Of a DNA stretch of 64,000 nt, positions 34,922 through 43,811 are shown piece by piece. The translations under genes and the position numbers were made by a program. Location: positions 1 through 64,000 of the forward strand of contig NZ_JAETWB010000006.1 in assembly GCF_016773205.1 (NCBI RefSeq). Reading direction: 5' to 3'. The notes beneath the pieces were generated by a model that was not told the origin of the DNA, ran no database searches, and was given only the letters and a program-made list of their open reading frames with translations. Numbering within the stretch: the stretch's first letter is position 1; each line of letters begins with the position of its first letter. Source of the stretch: Belnapia arida. Lineage in GTDB: Bacteria > Pseudomonadota > Alphaproteobacteria > Acetobacterales > Acetobacteraceae.

Positions 34922-35905
34922 TCAGTGCCCCCGCTTCGCGCCGCCGACCCGGAGCCTCGGGTCCACGGCGTAGTAGAGCAGGTCGACGACGAGGTTGATG
35001 GTGACGAAGACCAGGGCGATCAGCATCAGGTAGGCCGCCATCACCGGAATATCGGCGGAATTCACCGACTGGATGAAGAGCAGCCCCATGCCCGGCCACT
35101 GGAACACCGTCTCCGTCACGATGGCGAAGGCGATGATGCCGCCGAGCTGCAACCCGGCGACGGTGATCACCGGCACCAGCGTGTTCTTCAGCGCATGGCC
35201 GAAATTGATGGCACGGTTGGCGAGGCCCCGGGCGCGGGCGAATTTGATGTAGTCCGTCCGCAGCACCTCCAGCATCTCCGCCCGCACCAGCCGCATGATG
35301 AGCGTCAGCTGGAACATTCCGAGCGTGACCGAGGGCAGCACCAGTGCCTTGAGGCCCGAGACGGTGAGCAGCCCCGTGCTCCACCAGCCGATCTGCACCG
35401 TGTCGCCGCGTCCGAAGCTCGGCAGCCACCCAAGCCAGACGGAGAAGACGAGGATCAGCAGGATGCCGATAAGGAAGGTCGGCAGCGAGACGCCGATCAG
35501 GCTGAAGGTGAGGAAGAAGCGGCTCAGCCAGGAATTCCGGTAGAGTCCGGTATAGACGCCCATCGGGACGCCGATGGAGAGCGAGACCAGCGCGGCGCAG
35601 AAGGCCAGCTCCAGCGTCGCCGGCGCCCGCTCCTGGATCAGCTCCGCCACCGGTCGGGACAGGCGATAGGATAGCCCGAACTCGCCTTGCAGCGCATTCC
35701 AGATGAATTTGGCGAATTGAACGAAGAAGGGCTGGTCGAGCCCGAGGCTCGCCACCAGCGCCTGGCGCTGCTGTTCGGTGAAGTCCTGGCCGAGCATGAT
35801 CGCCACCGGATCGCCGACATAGGCGAACATGGCGAAGCTGATCAGCGCCACCACCGCCATGACCGGCAAGGCCTGGAGGATGCGCGAGATGATGAAGGCA
35901 AGCAT
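34922..35905 (-). CDS. ABC transporter permease (DppB-like)
   Basis: This 327-residue permease has the DppB start 'IISRILQALPVMAVVALISFAMF', 'FVQFAKFIWNALQGEFGLSY', the coupling loop 'DYIKFARARGLANRAINFGHALKNTLVPVITV', and the C-terminal 'LLYYAVDPRLR'. It is the first gene of the B-C-D-F operon. No receptor gene precedes it; the next gene upstream is an unrelated AI-2E family permease, so the receptor must be encoded elsewhere. Confidence 0.93.
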   Translation of the reverse strand: MLAFIISRILQALPVMAVVALISFAMFAYVGDPVAIMLGQDFTEQQRQALVASLGLDQPFFVQFAKFIWNALQGEFGLSYRLSRPVAELIQERAPATLELAFCAALVSLSIGVPMGVYTGLYRNSWLSRFFLTFSLIGVSLPTFLIGILLILVFSVWLGWLPSFGRGDTVQIGWWSTGLLTVSGLKALVLPSVTLGMFQLTLIMRLVRAEMLEVLRTDYIKFARARGLANRAINFGHALKNTLVPVITVAGLQLGGIIAFAIVTETVFQWPGMGLLFIQSVNSADIPVMAAYLMLIALVFVTINLVVDLLYYAVDPRLRVGGAKRGH

Positions 35906-35969
35906 TCGGGGGCCGTCCCTGCGGGCTTTTCAGCCCCTATAGGCCGCGGCCTTGTGTGACGAAAGGGTG

Positions 35970-37052
35970 TCAGCCGGTCCTTCCGCTCCCTTCTGCCCCT
36001 TCGGTCGCCCAATCCTTCAACAAGGTGAAACCGACGGCGAGCAGCACCGGCCCGAGGAACAGGCCGAGGAAGCCGAAGGCGAACACCCCACCCAGCGCGC
36101 CCAGCAAGGTCAGCAACAACGGCAGATCGGCCCCCCTCGAGATCAGCCAGGGCCGGATCACATTGTCCGCGCTGCTGATGCCGAAGGCCCCGTAGAGCCC
36201 GAGGAAGATCGCCCACCCCGTCGAGCCCTGGCTGAACAGCCAGAGCGTCGCCGGAATCCAGATAAGCGGCGCCCCGACCGGCATAATGGAGATGACGCCC
36301 GCCACCACGCCCAGCAGCACCGGCCGCGGCACGCCGGCTATCCAAAGACCGAAGGCCGTCATCAACCCCTGCACCAGGGCGGTGCCGAGCAGGCCATAGA
36401 CCACCCCCCGGGTCACGTCCCCGGTCAGCGCCACCAGGCGCCGCGTTCGGTCCCCGGCCAACCGCTCCAGCGCCGCCTCGCTCCGCCGGGCGATGGAAGG
36501 CCCGTCCCGGTAGAGGAAGAAGGCGAGGAAGATCGCCACCAGGAGCTCGGCGATGCCGGAAAGCACCGCCAGCAGCACCGCCAGCGCATTCTGCGCCAGC
36601 GTCCCGGCATAGGGGCCAAGCAATTCGGCAAGTCCCGACAGGCCGAAATCTACCCCTTCCAGGTGCTCGGCGAGGAAGCCGCCGATCATCGGCATGTTGC
36701 CGAGCCAGGTGCCGAGCCCGGGCATGCCCTGGGTCAGGAAGGTCTCGACCGCATGCCGCAGCCCCTCCACATCCTCGCGCTTCGTCGGGGTGGCGAAGAC
36801 CAGCGGCAGGCCGATCAGCAGGAACTCCACCAGCACCATGACGCCAGCGGCCCAGCCGGGCGACATCCCCGTCCGTTCCCGCAGCATCCGGAAAGCCGGC
36901 CAGGTGGAGAAAACGAGGATCGCCGCCCAGAGCAGCGAGGAAAGGAAGGGCCGTAGCACCAGCAGGCAGCCCACTGCCAGCGCCAGCGCCGCCAGGAGGC
37001 CGAGCAGGGCGGCCGGGGTGAAGCGCTCGGTCTGAACTCGCGGCTGGGTCAT
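35970..37052 (-). CDS. AI-2E family transporter (YdiK/TqsA-like)
   Basis: This 360-residue membrane protein has about seven to eight helices in the AI-2E exporter/UPF0118 pattern: two N-terminal helices, a soluble middle segment (about residues 75-150), then a cluster with 'GVVYGLLGTALVQGLMTAFGLWIAGVPRPVLLGVVAGVISIMPVGAPLIWIPATLWL' features and a terminal 'GLFLGPVLLAVGFTLLKDW'. Family members export autoinducer-2 or act as Na+/H+ antiporters, and the substrate here is unknown. Confidence 0.9.
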   Translation of the reverse strand: MTQPRVQTERFTPAALLGLLAALALAVGCLLVLRPFLSSLLWAAILVFSTWPAFRMLRERTGMSPGWAAGVMVLVEFLLIGLPLVFATPTKREDVEGLRHAVETFLTQGMPGLGTWLGNMPMIGGFLAEHLEGVDFGLSGLAELLGPYAGTLAQNALAVLLAVLSGIAELLVAIFLAFFLYRDGPSIARRSEAALERLAGDRTRRLVALTGDVTRGVVYGLLGTALVQGLMTAFGLWIAGVPRPVLLGVVAGVISIMPVGAPLIWIPATLWLFSQGSTGWAIFLGLYGAFGISSADNVIRPWLISRGADLPLLLTLLGALGGVFAFGFLGLFLGPVLLAVGFTLLKDWATEGAEGSGRTG

Positions 37053-37141
37053 CGTCGCTCCGTATCATCCCGCGGCGCCGGGCGCATCTTCCTGCCGGCC
37101 CTGTAGCCATACCCGCCCGCCCTGGGTAGCTTGCGCCGCGG

Positions 37142-37190
37142 CTGCTATAGCAGTCTCAAACCTGGACCATGATCCGCGATCCTGGTCCAG
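37142..37190. promoter_or_regulatory. Two palindromes upstream of the hyi operon
   Basis: A perfect 12-bp palindrome CTGCTATAGCAG (37142-37153) is followed by a 29-bp interrupted palindrome (37162-37190). Its arms are CTGGACCA/TGGTCCAG plus an inner GATC-cgc-GATC, so 12 of 13 positions pair. They lie in the 210-nt gap between the AI-2E gene and hyi, 73 nt or more before the hyi start. Operator function or a small mobile-element remnant are both possible. Confidence 0.5.
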
Positions 37191-37262
37191 CCGGTTGTCT
37201 GATTGCATGAATCACGCCTGCGGCCGTTTCAGCCTTCGGCGATCATGCTCAAGGGAGGGACC

Positions 37263-38045
37263 ATGCCGCGCTTCGCCGCCAACCTGTCGATGATGTTCAA
37301 CGAGGTGCCCTTCCTCGACCGCTTCGCCCGCGCCCGGGCGGCCGGCTTCGAGGCGGTGGAATTCCTCTTCCCCTACGACTTCCCCGCTGCCGAGATCGCC
37401 ACGCGGCTGAGGGACAGCGGCCTCTCCCAGGTGCTGTTCAACGCCCCGCCGGGCGACTGGGCCGCGGGCGAGCGCGGCCAAGCCGCCCTGCCCGGCCGCC
37501 AGGCCGAGTTCCGCGAGGGGGTGAAGCGTGCCCTCGACTACGCCGCGGCGCTGGCCTGCCCCCGCCTCCACCTGATGGCCGGCCTGACGCCCGCCGGCGT
37601 CCCGCGCGACACGCTGCTCTCCGTCTATGCCGCCAACCTCGCCTGGGCCGCCGAGGAATGCAGCAAGGCCGGCGTGCTGCCGGTGATCGAGCCGATCAAC
37701 CACCGCGACATCCCCGGCTTCTTCCTCAACACCACCGACGAGGCGGCCGCCATCATCCAGGCGGTGGGCGGGCCGGCGCGGCTCGGCCTGCAGTTCGACC
37801 TCTACCATTGCCAGATCACCGAGGGCGACCTGGTGAAGACCGCCGAGCGCCAAATGCCGCTGATCGCGCACATGCAGGTCGCCGACAACCCGGGGCGCCA
37901 TGAGCCTGGCACCGGCGAGGTCAACTGGCCCTTCGTCTTCCAGGCGATCGATGCGCTCGGCTTCGGCGGCTGGATCGGCTGCGAGTACCGCCCCGCGGGC
38001 GAGACCGAGGCCGGCCTCGGCTGGTTTGCCCCCTACAAGTCCTGA
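37263..38045 (+). CDS. hyi: Hydroxypyruvate isomerase
   Basis: This 260-residue TIM-barrel protein is of the Hyi/OtnI family and interconverts hydroxypyruvate and tartronate semialdehyde. It has 'FAANLSMMFNEVPFLDRFARARAAGFEAVEFLFPYD', 'LFNAPPGDW', 'LMAGL', 'IEPINHRDIPGFFLN' (catalytic Glu) and 'QFDLYHCQ', plus the C-terminal 'IGCEYRPAG' with the second catalytic Glu. AAGGGAGGG before the ATG at 37263 fixes the start. It pairs with the tartronate semialdehyde reductase 23 nt downstream. Confidence 0.95.
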   Translation: MPRFAANLSMMFNEVPFLDRFARARAAGFEAVEFLFPYDFPAAEIATRLRDSGLSQVLFNAPPGDWAAGERGQAALPGRQAEFREGVKRALDYAAALACPRLHLMAGLTPAGVPRDTLLSVYAANLAWAAEECSKAGVLPVIEPINHRDIPGFFLNTTDEAAAIIQAVGGPARLGLQFDLYHCQITEGDLVKTAERQMPLIAHMQVADNPGRHEPGTGEVNWPFVFQAIDALGFGGWIGCEYRPAGETEAGLGWFAPYKS

Positions 38046-38068
38046 ACAGCAAGAAGGATCAGCCGCAC

Positions 38069-38956
38069 ATGAAGATCGGCTTCATCGGCCTCGGCATCAT
38101 GGGCAAGCCCATGGCCGGCCACCTCAAGACCGCCGGCCACGAGGTCATCGTGCCGGATCGCCGGAGCCTAGACGCCGAGTCGCGCTCTTCCTTCACCGTT
38201 GTCGCCGATGCGACGGCGGTGGCGAAGGCCGCCGAGATCATCATCCTGATGGTGCCCGACACCCCCGACGTGGAAGCCGCCCTCTTCGGCCCCGGCGGCG
38301 TCGCTGCCGGCCTGTCGCAGGGCAAGCTGGTGATCGACATGTCCTCGATCAGCCCGACCGCCACCAAGACCTTCGCCGAGAAGGTGAACGCCCTTGGTGC
38401 CGACTACCTTGACGCCCCCGTCTCGGGCGGCGAGGTAGGCGCCAAGCAGGCCAGCCTCACCATCATGGTCGGCGGCGAGGAGGGAGCCTTTGCCCGCGCG
38501 AAGCCCTTGTTCGAAGCAATGGGCAAGAACATCACCCTGGTCGGTCCGAACGGCGCCGGGCAGACGACGAAGGTCGCCAACCAGATCATCGTCGCGCTCA
38601 CCATCGAGGCGGTGGGCGAGGCCCTGGTCTTTGCCAGCAAGGCCGGCGCCGATCCTGCCAAGGTGCGCCAGGCATTGATGGGCGGCCTCGCCACCTCCCG
38701 CATCCTGGAACTCCACGGTGAGCGGATGATCAAGCGGACCTTCAACCCCGGCTTCCGCATCGTCCTGCACCAGAAGGATCTGAACCTGGCGCTGACCTCG
38801 GCGAAGGAACTCGGCGTGGCGCTGCCCAACACCGCCGCCACCCAGCAGCTCTTCTCCGCCTGCATCGCTGCCGGCGGCGGACAGCTCGACCATTCCGGGC
38901 TGGTGAAGGCTCTGGAAGTCATGGCCGCCCACCCAGTCGCTCCCGAAGCCGGCTGA
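38069..38956 (+). CDS. glxR: 2-hydroxy-3-oxopropionate (tartronate semialdehyde) reductase
   Basis: This 295-residue NAD(P)H-dependent beta-hydroxyacid dehydrogenase reduces tartronate semialdehyde to glycerate. It has the dinucleotide motif 'GFIGLGIMGKPMAGHL', the substrate motif 'DAPVSGGEVGAKQASLTIMVGG', and catalytic Lys in 'TTKVANQIIVALTIEAVGEAL'. The C-terminal 'HQKDLNLALTSAKELGVALPNTA' helix is also typical. The pairing with hyi supports a glyoxylate/glycerate pathway role. No glyoxylate carboligase gene is in the window. Confidence 0.95.
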   Translation: MKIGFIGLGIMGKPMAGHLKTAGHEVIVPDRRSLDAESRSSFTVVADATAVAKAAEIIILMVPDTPDVEAALFGPGGVAAGLSQGKLVIDMSSISPTATKTFAEKVNALGADYLDAPVSGGEVGAKQASLTIMVGGEEGAFARAKPLFEAMGKNITLVGPNGAGQTTKVANQIIVALTIEAVGEALVFASKAGADPAKVRQALMGGLATSRILELHGERMIKRTFNPGFRIVLHQKDLNLALTSAKELGVALPNTAATQQLFSACIAAGGGQLDHSGLVKALEVMAAHPVAPEAG

Positions 38957-38964
38957 GTCGCCGC

Positions 38965-38993
38965 TGGCCGCACGCGCCATGCGTGTGCGGCCA
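38965..38993 (+). terminator. Hairpin terminator after glxR
   Basis: TGGCCGCAC (38965-38973) pairs perfectly with GTGCGGCCA (38985-38993), 8 nt after the glxR stop. The downstream sequence is only moderately T-rich (CCCTACTTC), so termination strength is uncertain. Confidence 0.5.
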
Positions 38994-39019
38994 CCCTACT
39001 TCACATCCTGCGGGGTTGC

Positions 39020-39039
39020 CGACATGTATGAACATGTCG
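39020..39039. promoter_or_regulatory. Perfect palindromic operator candidate upstream of XRE gene
   Basis: CGACATGT-atga-ACATGTCG is a perfect 8-bp inverted repeat with a 4-nt spacer. It lies 151 nt upstream of the XRE regulator start, in an AT-richer promoter-like stretch. HTH_3 proteins typically bind such dyads, so autoregulation by the adjacent gene is plausible. Confidence 0.5.
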
Positions 39040-39190
39040 CAGAAGTTCCCATGTCTTGATTTCGCAAGGCGAGCGAGGCAAGGTTTTTTGCGAGTCCCAT
39101 GCGGGCGCGAGATATCTTCTCAAAAACCTAACCATTCCATGGTCGAGTCACATCGCCAGGATGGCAAGGCCTGGGGAGCCGGAGGCTAGG

Positions 39191-40069
39191 ATGCGGTTTG
39201 CGGATATCGGGCAGCAATTGCGGGCCTATCGCCTCGAGTCGGGCCTCAGGGCGGAGGAAATTGCGGCCCGCCTCGGCGTCTCACGCGCCGCGCTCTATCG
39301 TTATGAGAAGGGCGAGGTCATCAAGCTGGACACGATCCGACGCCTTGCCGAGCTGCTGAAGATTTCGCCCCTCTCCCTGCTCGGGATCGGAGTCGAATAT
39401 TTCTCCCGCCCCGTCGCCTTCCAGGAGCGGCTGCGCCAGGTCGAGGAGCAGGCCGACCAGATCCTCATGGTCGGCGGCGCGCTCTGCTACCAGGTCTCAA
39501 CCGATGCCTTCGAGGGCGCGCTCGCCGAGGCATGGACCGAGGCGGCCGATGCGGCGCCGGACCGCGTTCCCGCCCGCTCCATGGCCGACCAGGCGCTTGG
39601 CCTGCTCGCCGCCCGCAAGAAGCTGCATCAACAGCGCCGCCCCAACATCATCGGCATCCTGTCCGAGGCGGCGCTGCGCCGCTTCCTGCAGGACGGCGTC
39701 GCTGCCGGCATCCCGCTGTCGGAGCGCAGCCGCGCGCGCTGCCGCGCCGCCGCAGTCGCCGAGGCGGAGAGCATCGCCACCATGATGGAGAGCGTTCCCA
39801 TCGGCCTCCAGCTCGGCCTAACCGCCGGGCCGGACCCCTCGGGCGCCTTCATCGTGCTGCGCGGCCGCGACCGCGCCCATGTCGTCGGCAGCCCCTTTCC
39901 GCCCGACGCGCCGCCCACCGCCGGGCTCGGCGTCGCCATGATCACCGCGGCGGATGAGGCGATCTCCGTCCACCAGCGCGTCGCCGAGGCCGCCTGGCGC
40001 GATGCGCTGAAGGGTGCCACGGCCGCCGCCCGGGTGCGCGAGCTCATCGCCGCCACCCGGGCGGATTGA
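39191..40069 (+). CDS. XRE family transcriptional regulator
   Basis: This 292-residue protein has an N-terminal HTH_3 domain (about residues 5-60: 'IGQQLRAYRLESGLRAEEIAARLGVSRAALYRYEKGEVIKLDTIRRLAELL') and a roughly 230-residue C-terminal domain I do not recognise, which may be a sensor. GGAGG before the ATG at 39191 supports the start; the open frame upstream reads through AT-rich DNA and is unlikely to be coding. It follows the hyi-glxR operon and may control it. Confidence 0.88.
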   Translation: MRFADIGQQLRAYRLESGLRAEEIAARLGVSRAALYRYEKGEVIKLDTIRRLAELLKISPLSLLGIGVEYFSRPVAFQERLRQVEEQADQILMVGGALCYQVSTDAFEGALAEAWTEAADAAPDRVPARSMADQALGLLAARKKLHQQRRPNIIGILSEAALRRFLQDGVAAGIPLSERSRARCRAAAVAEAESIATMMESVPIGLQLGLTAGPDPSGAFIVLRGRDRAHVVGSPFPPDAPPTAGLGVAMITAADEAISVHQRVAEAAWRDALKGATAAARVRELIAATRAD

Positions 40070-42691
40070 TCAGAGCGGCAGCCGCGCCTCCATCACATCC
40101 TCCTCCTCCGGCGACCGCTGGAGGCTGAAGCCGAGGCTGCGGACGAAGGCCAGCATCGGCCGATTGTCGGCCAGGACCTGACCGGCCACCTCCGTCACGC
40201 CTGTGGCGCGGCCCCATGCGAACAGCCGCTCCATCAGGTGCAGCCCGAGCCCCTGACCCTTCATCGCCGGCTCGACGATCACGGCGAATTCCGCCGCCGG
40301 CCCCACCGGGTCGCGGATCAGCCTCGCCACGCCGCGGATCGCCCCCGTCTCGTCGCAGCCAATGAAGGCCATCTCCCGGTCGTAGTCGATCTGCGTCAGC
40401 CGCGCCGTCAGCGCCGGCGACAGCTCCCGCAGCGGGGAGAAGAAGCGCCGCCGGACATCCTCCGGGTCCAGCCGGCGAAAGGCCTCGCCGAGCGCCGCCG
40501 CATCCTCCGGCCGGATCGGACGGATCGTCAGTGCGTCCCCCGACCGGGTGCGGAAGGGCCGCTCGAGCTCCGCCGGATAGGGGGGGATCGCCAGTTCCCC
40601 CGCCTCGCCGATCGGCCGCAGCGCCAGCTTGGCATCGACAGCCAGCACCCCCTGGGCATCGGCAAAGAGCGGATTGACGGTCAGCCCCGCCACCTCCGGG
40701 AAATCCACCGCGATCTGGGAGAGCCGCACCAGCGCCTCCGCCACCGCCGCTCGGTCGGCCGGGCGGTGGTCGCGGAAGCCACTCAGCAGCCGCGCTGTTC
40801 GCGACCGGCCGATGAGCTGGTCGGCCAGCGCCAGGTTCAGCGGCGGCAGGTCATGCGCCTCGTCGGCCGCGATATCCGCTGCCGTCCCCCCCTGGCCGAA
40901 GCCGATCCAGGGCCCGAACATCGCATCTTCACCGAGCCGTAGCCGCAATTCGAGTGCCCGCGCGGCTTGCCGCTGCACCAGCAGCCCTTCGATCTGCGTC
41001 CCGGGCCGCGCCACGCGGATGCGCGCCAGCATCGCCTCCGCCGCCGTACGCACCGCGCCCGGGCTGACGAGGTTGGTCACCACGCCCCCGACATCGCTCT
41101 TGTGCGGGATGTCCGGGCTGAGGACCTTCAGCACAACCGGGAAGCCGAGCATCGCCGCCGCATCCGCCGCCTCCGCCGGCCCCGCCGCATGCCGGCCCGG
41201 CACGGTCGGGATGCCATAGGCGGCGAGCACGCCGAGCGCCTCCGCCGCCGTCAGCGTCAGCCGCCGCGCCGCCCGCGCCTCGGCAAGGATGCGCCGCACC
41301 GCCGCCCGGTCCGGCGCCAGCTCCAGAACCTCGCGCGAGGGCAGCTCAGCGGCTGCGGCGCGGTTCCGGCGATCCGCGGCGAGGTGCAGCGCGCCCCGTG
41401 CCGCCGCCTCCGGCGTGGCGAAGACGGCGAGGCCCGCCTCAGCCATCCGCCGCCGCTGCCGCCCGGCCGTCGCCTGCCCGGCCCAGCCGACGAGGATCGG
41501 CGCGGCCCGTCCAGGGCCGGTCCGGGCCGCCGCGATCATTGCCTCCGCCGCCGCATCGGCCGCCTCGGGCGGGGCCTCGCCCGGCGCCGGGGCATGCAGG
41601 GCAAGGACCGCATCCACCTCCGGCAGCCCGGCCAGCATCGCCGCCGCCTCGGCCAGCCGCGGCCCCGCCGCCGGGCCGAGCGAGAGCGGGTTGCCTGCCA
41701 CCCACCCCGGCGGCAGCAGCAGCCTGAAGGCCGCAAGCGATTCCGGCCGCAGCTCGGCCAGGCACCCACCCCCGGCGACCAGCGCATCCGCCGCCAGGTG
41801 CCCGAGCCCGATCCCATTGGTGACAATGGCGACCCGCGCTTCCCGCACCCCCGGCCGCAACCGCACCCGCGCCAGCGTCTCCGCCGCCGAGAGCAGATCC
41901 TCAAGCCCCGAGACGCGCAGCACGCCGGCGCGGCGCAGTGCCGCCTCCATCACTGCATCGGCGAGGCCTGAGGCGTCACCGCTCCGCCCCCCGGCGCGGA
42001 TCGCCATCACCGGCCGGGTCCTGGCCGTCGCCCTTGCAGCCGAGACGAAGGCCCGCCGGTTCCTGACCCGCCGCAGGTCGAGCAGTACCGCGCCCGTCCC
42101 CGCATCCCGTGCCAGCCAGTCGAGCGAGGCGGCGAAGCCGAGCGTCGCATTGCCGCCGATGCCGACCACATGGCTGAAGCCGAGTTTCTCCGCCGCCGCC
42201 CAGTCGATCACCGCCCGCGCCAGCGCCGCCGATTGCGTCACCAGCGCCAGCCGCCCCGCCGCGGGCTGGATATGCGATAGCGAGGCATTCAGCCCGATCG
42301 CCGGGATGCAGAGGCCGAAACTCCCCTGCCCCAACGCCCGCACCCCCGTCCGGGCCGAGATGCCGGCGAGGTCCGGCCCCGGCCCCGGCACGATGGCGGC
42401 GAAACAGCCCCGTCCCGCCAGCGCGGCCATGGCTGGCTCCAGCACAGCCGGCGGCAGGCAGAGCACGGCGAGGTCTGGTGCCTCCGGCAGTGCCTCGACC
42501 GATTCGGACGGCAGCAGCCCGGGCACCGGCATCCCCACCGCATAGGCCCGGCCCTCGAAGCCGCCTGCGGCGATGTTGGCAGCCAGCACCGCCGCCTCCG
42601 GCTGCCCGGGATCGGCCACCAGCACCAGGCTGCGTGGCCTGAACAGGCAGTGCGCGTGGTAGCCGGGGGCAGTGCTGCGGGGGGTCATCAT
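40070..42691 (-). CDS. Pat-type protein lysine acetyltransferase (acyl-CoA synthetase-like fused to GNAT)
   Basis: This is a protein of about 873 residues. It has a CoA-binding Rossmann domain ('LFRPRSLVLVADP' near residue 17), a succinyl-CoA-synthetase-like ligase domain, an ATP-grasp domain (around residues 490-700, with 'GFPVVLKVLSPDIPHKSDVGGVVTNL'), and a C-terminal GNAT domain ('FAVIVEPAMKGQGLGLHLMERLFAWGRA'). This is the Pat/PatZ layout that acetylates metabolic enzymes such as acetyl-CoA synthetase. The region where NDP-forming synthetases carry the catalytic His (ASHTGALAG) reads GRSGDASGLADAV near residues 235-247, so synthetase activity is probably lost. The start is uncertain: ATGs exist at 42688, 42691, 42697 and 42736. 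Confidence 0.88.
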   Translation of the reverse strand: MMTPRSTAPGYHAHCLFRPRSLVLVADPGQPEAAVLAANIAAGGFEGRAYAVGMPVPGLLPSESVEALPEAPDLAVLCLPPAVLEPAMAALAGRGCFAAIVPGPGPDLAGISARTGVRALGQGSFGLCIPAIGLNASLSHIQPAAGRLALVTQSAALARAVIDWAAAEKLGFSHVVGIGGNATLGFAASLDWLARDAGTGAVLLDLRRVRNRRAFVSAARATARTRPVMAIRAGGRSGDASGLADAVMEAALRRAGVLRVSGLEDLLSAAETLARVRLRPGVREARVAIVTNGIGLGHLAADALVAGGGCLAELRPESLAAFRLLLPPGWVAGNPLSLGPAAGPRLAEAAAMLAGLPEVDAVLALHAPAPGEAPPEAADAAAEAMIAAARTGPGRAAPILVGWAGQATAGRQRRRMAEAGLAVFATPEAAARGALHLAADRRNRAAAAELPSREVLELAPDRAAVRRILAEARAARRLTLTAAEALGVLAAYGIPTVPGRHAAGPAEAADAAAMLGFPVVLKVLSPDIPHKSDVGGVVTNLVSPGAVRTAAEAMLARIRVARPGTQIEGLLVQRQAARALELRLRLGEDAMFGPWIGFGQGGTAADIAADEAHDLPPLNLALADQLIGRSRTARLLSGFRDHRPADRAAVAEALVRLSQIAVDFPEVAGLTVNPLFADAQGVLAVDAKLALRPIGEAGELAIPPYPAELERPFRTRSGDALTIRPIRPEDAAALGEAFRRLDPEDVRRRFFSPLRELSPALTARLTQIDYDREMAFIGCDETGAIRGVARLIRDPVGPAAEFAVIVEPAMKGQGLGLHLMERLFAWGRATGVTEVAGQVLADNRPMLAFVRSLGFSLQRSPEEEDVMEARLPL

Positions 42692-42765
42692 CGACATGAT
42701 GCACCGCAACATGGACCTGACCGCGCGGAGCGGCAACCATGAGTCGGCACCGCAGGAGACGCCCG

Positions 42766-43719
42766 ATGGACCCCCGCCTCGACCCGGAAATGCTGGCCTT
42801 CAATCGGATGATGGAGGAACGTGCCACCGCCCTGCCGCCGATCCGCCTCGAACTCCCCTTCGACCGACCGCGCGCCCTGACGGAGGCGCTGAACGCCCCG
42901 CTTTCCGCCGGCGGCCCCGCCCTCGCCGTGGGCGAGGACCGATGGCTTCCCGTCCGCGGGCGGCGCATCCAGTGCCGCGTCCACCTGCCGGCCGGACCCG
43001 GCCCGCATCCCGTGCTGCTCTACTTGCATGGCGGCGGCTGGGTCTGGAACAGCATCGACACGCATGACCGGCTGATGCGCGAATACGCCGCCGCCGCCTG
43101 CTGCGCCGTCATCGGCCCGGACTATGCGCTGAGCCCCGAAGCCGTCTTCCCCCAGGCGCTCGAGGAATGCGAGGGCGTGCTGCGCTGGGTCGCCGCCGAG
43201 GGCGCCGCCTGGGGGCTCGATGCCGCCCGCATCGTTGTGGGCGGCGATTCCGCCGGCGCCAACCTGGCCATGGGCGTTGCCCTGTCGCTCCGCGACGGCG
43301 GCGTCCCGGTTCCGCTTCGCGGGCTGCTGCTGAACTACGGCGTCTTCGACAGCCGCCTCGACCGCCCGAGCTACCACGCATTCGCCACCGGCTACGGCCT
43401 GACGGAGGAGCGCATGGGCTTCTACTGGAACGCCTATGCCCCCCGCCCCGCCGACCGGCTGAACCCCTTGGCCGCCCCGCTCCGCGCCAAGCTTGCGGGC
43501 CTCCCTCCCTGCCTGCTCCACATCGCCGAGCTCGACATCCTCGCCGATGAGAACCATGCCATGGCCGAAGCCCTGCGGGCCGCCGGCGTTGCGCTCGAGG
43601 CGCAACTCTTCCCCGGCACGGTGCATGGTTTCCTCCGCGCCCTCGGCCATGTCGGCGCGGCCGACCGCTCCGTCGTGGCCGCCGGCGCCTGGCTCCGCGC
43701 CCGGTTCGGCGAAGGCTGA
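42766..43719 (+). CDS. Alpha/beta hydrolase, HSL-type esterase
   Basis: This 317-residue esterase/lipase is of the hormone-sensitive lipase family. It has the oxyanion motif 'LHGGGWVW', nucleophile elbow 'GGDSAGANLA', a catalytic Asp in 'ELDILADEN' and His in 'PGTVHGFLRA'. GGAGACG before the ATG at 42766 favours this start over one at 42739. It is divergent from the Pat-type gene, with no more than about 75 nt between starts. Confidence 0.9.
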   Translation: MDPRLDPEMLAFNRMMEERATALPPIRLELPFDRPRALTEALNAPLSAGGPALAVGEDRWLPVRGRRIQCRVHLPAGPGPHPVLLYLHGGGWVWNSIDTHDRLMREYAAAACCAVIGPDYALSPEAVFPQALEECEGVLRWVAAEGAAWGLDAARIVVGGDSAGANLAMGVALSLRDGGVPVPLRGLLLNYGVFDSRLDRPSYHAFATGYGLTEERMGFYWNAYAPRPADRLNPLAAPLRAKLAGLPPCLLHIAELDILADENHAMAEALRAAGVALEAQLFPGTVHGFLRALGHVGAADRSVVAAGAWLRARFGEG

Positions 43720-43811
43720 CGCAGACGGCGCTCACCGGATGGCATATCTCCCCCCGGCCCACGAGCACCGAGGGGAGAGGAGGCTGCGCATGCGGGACTT
43801 CCTCATCGAGC

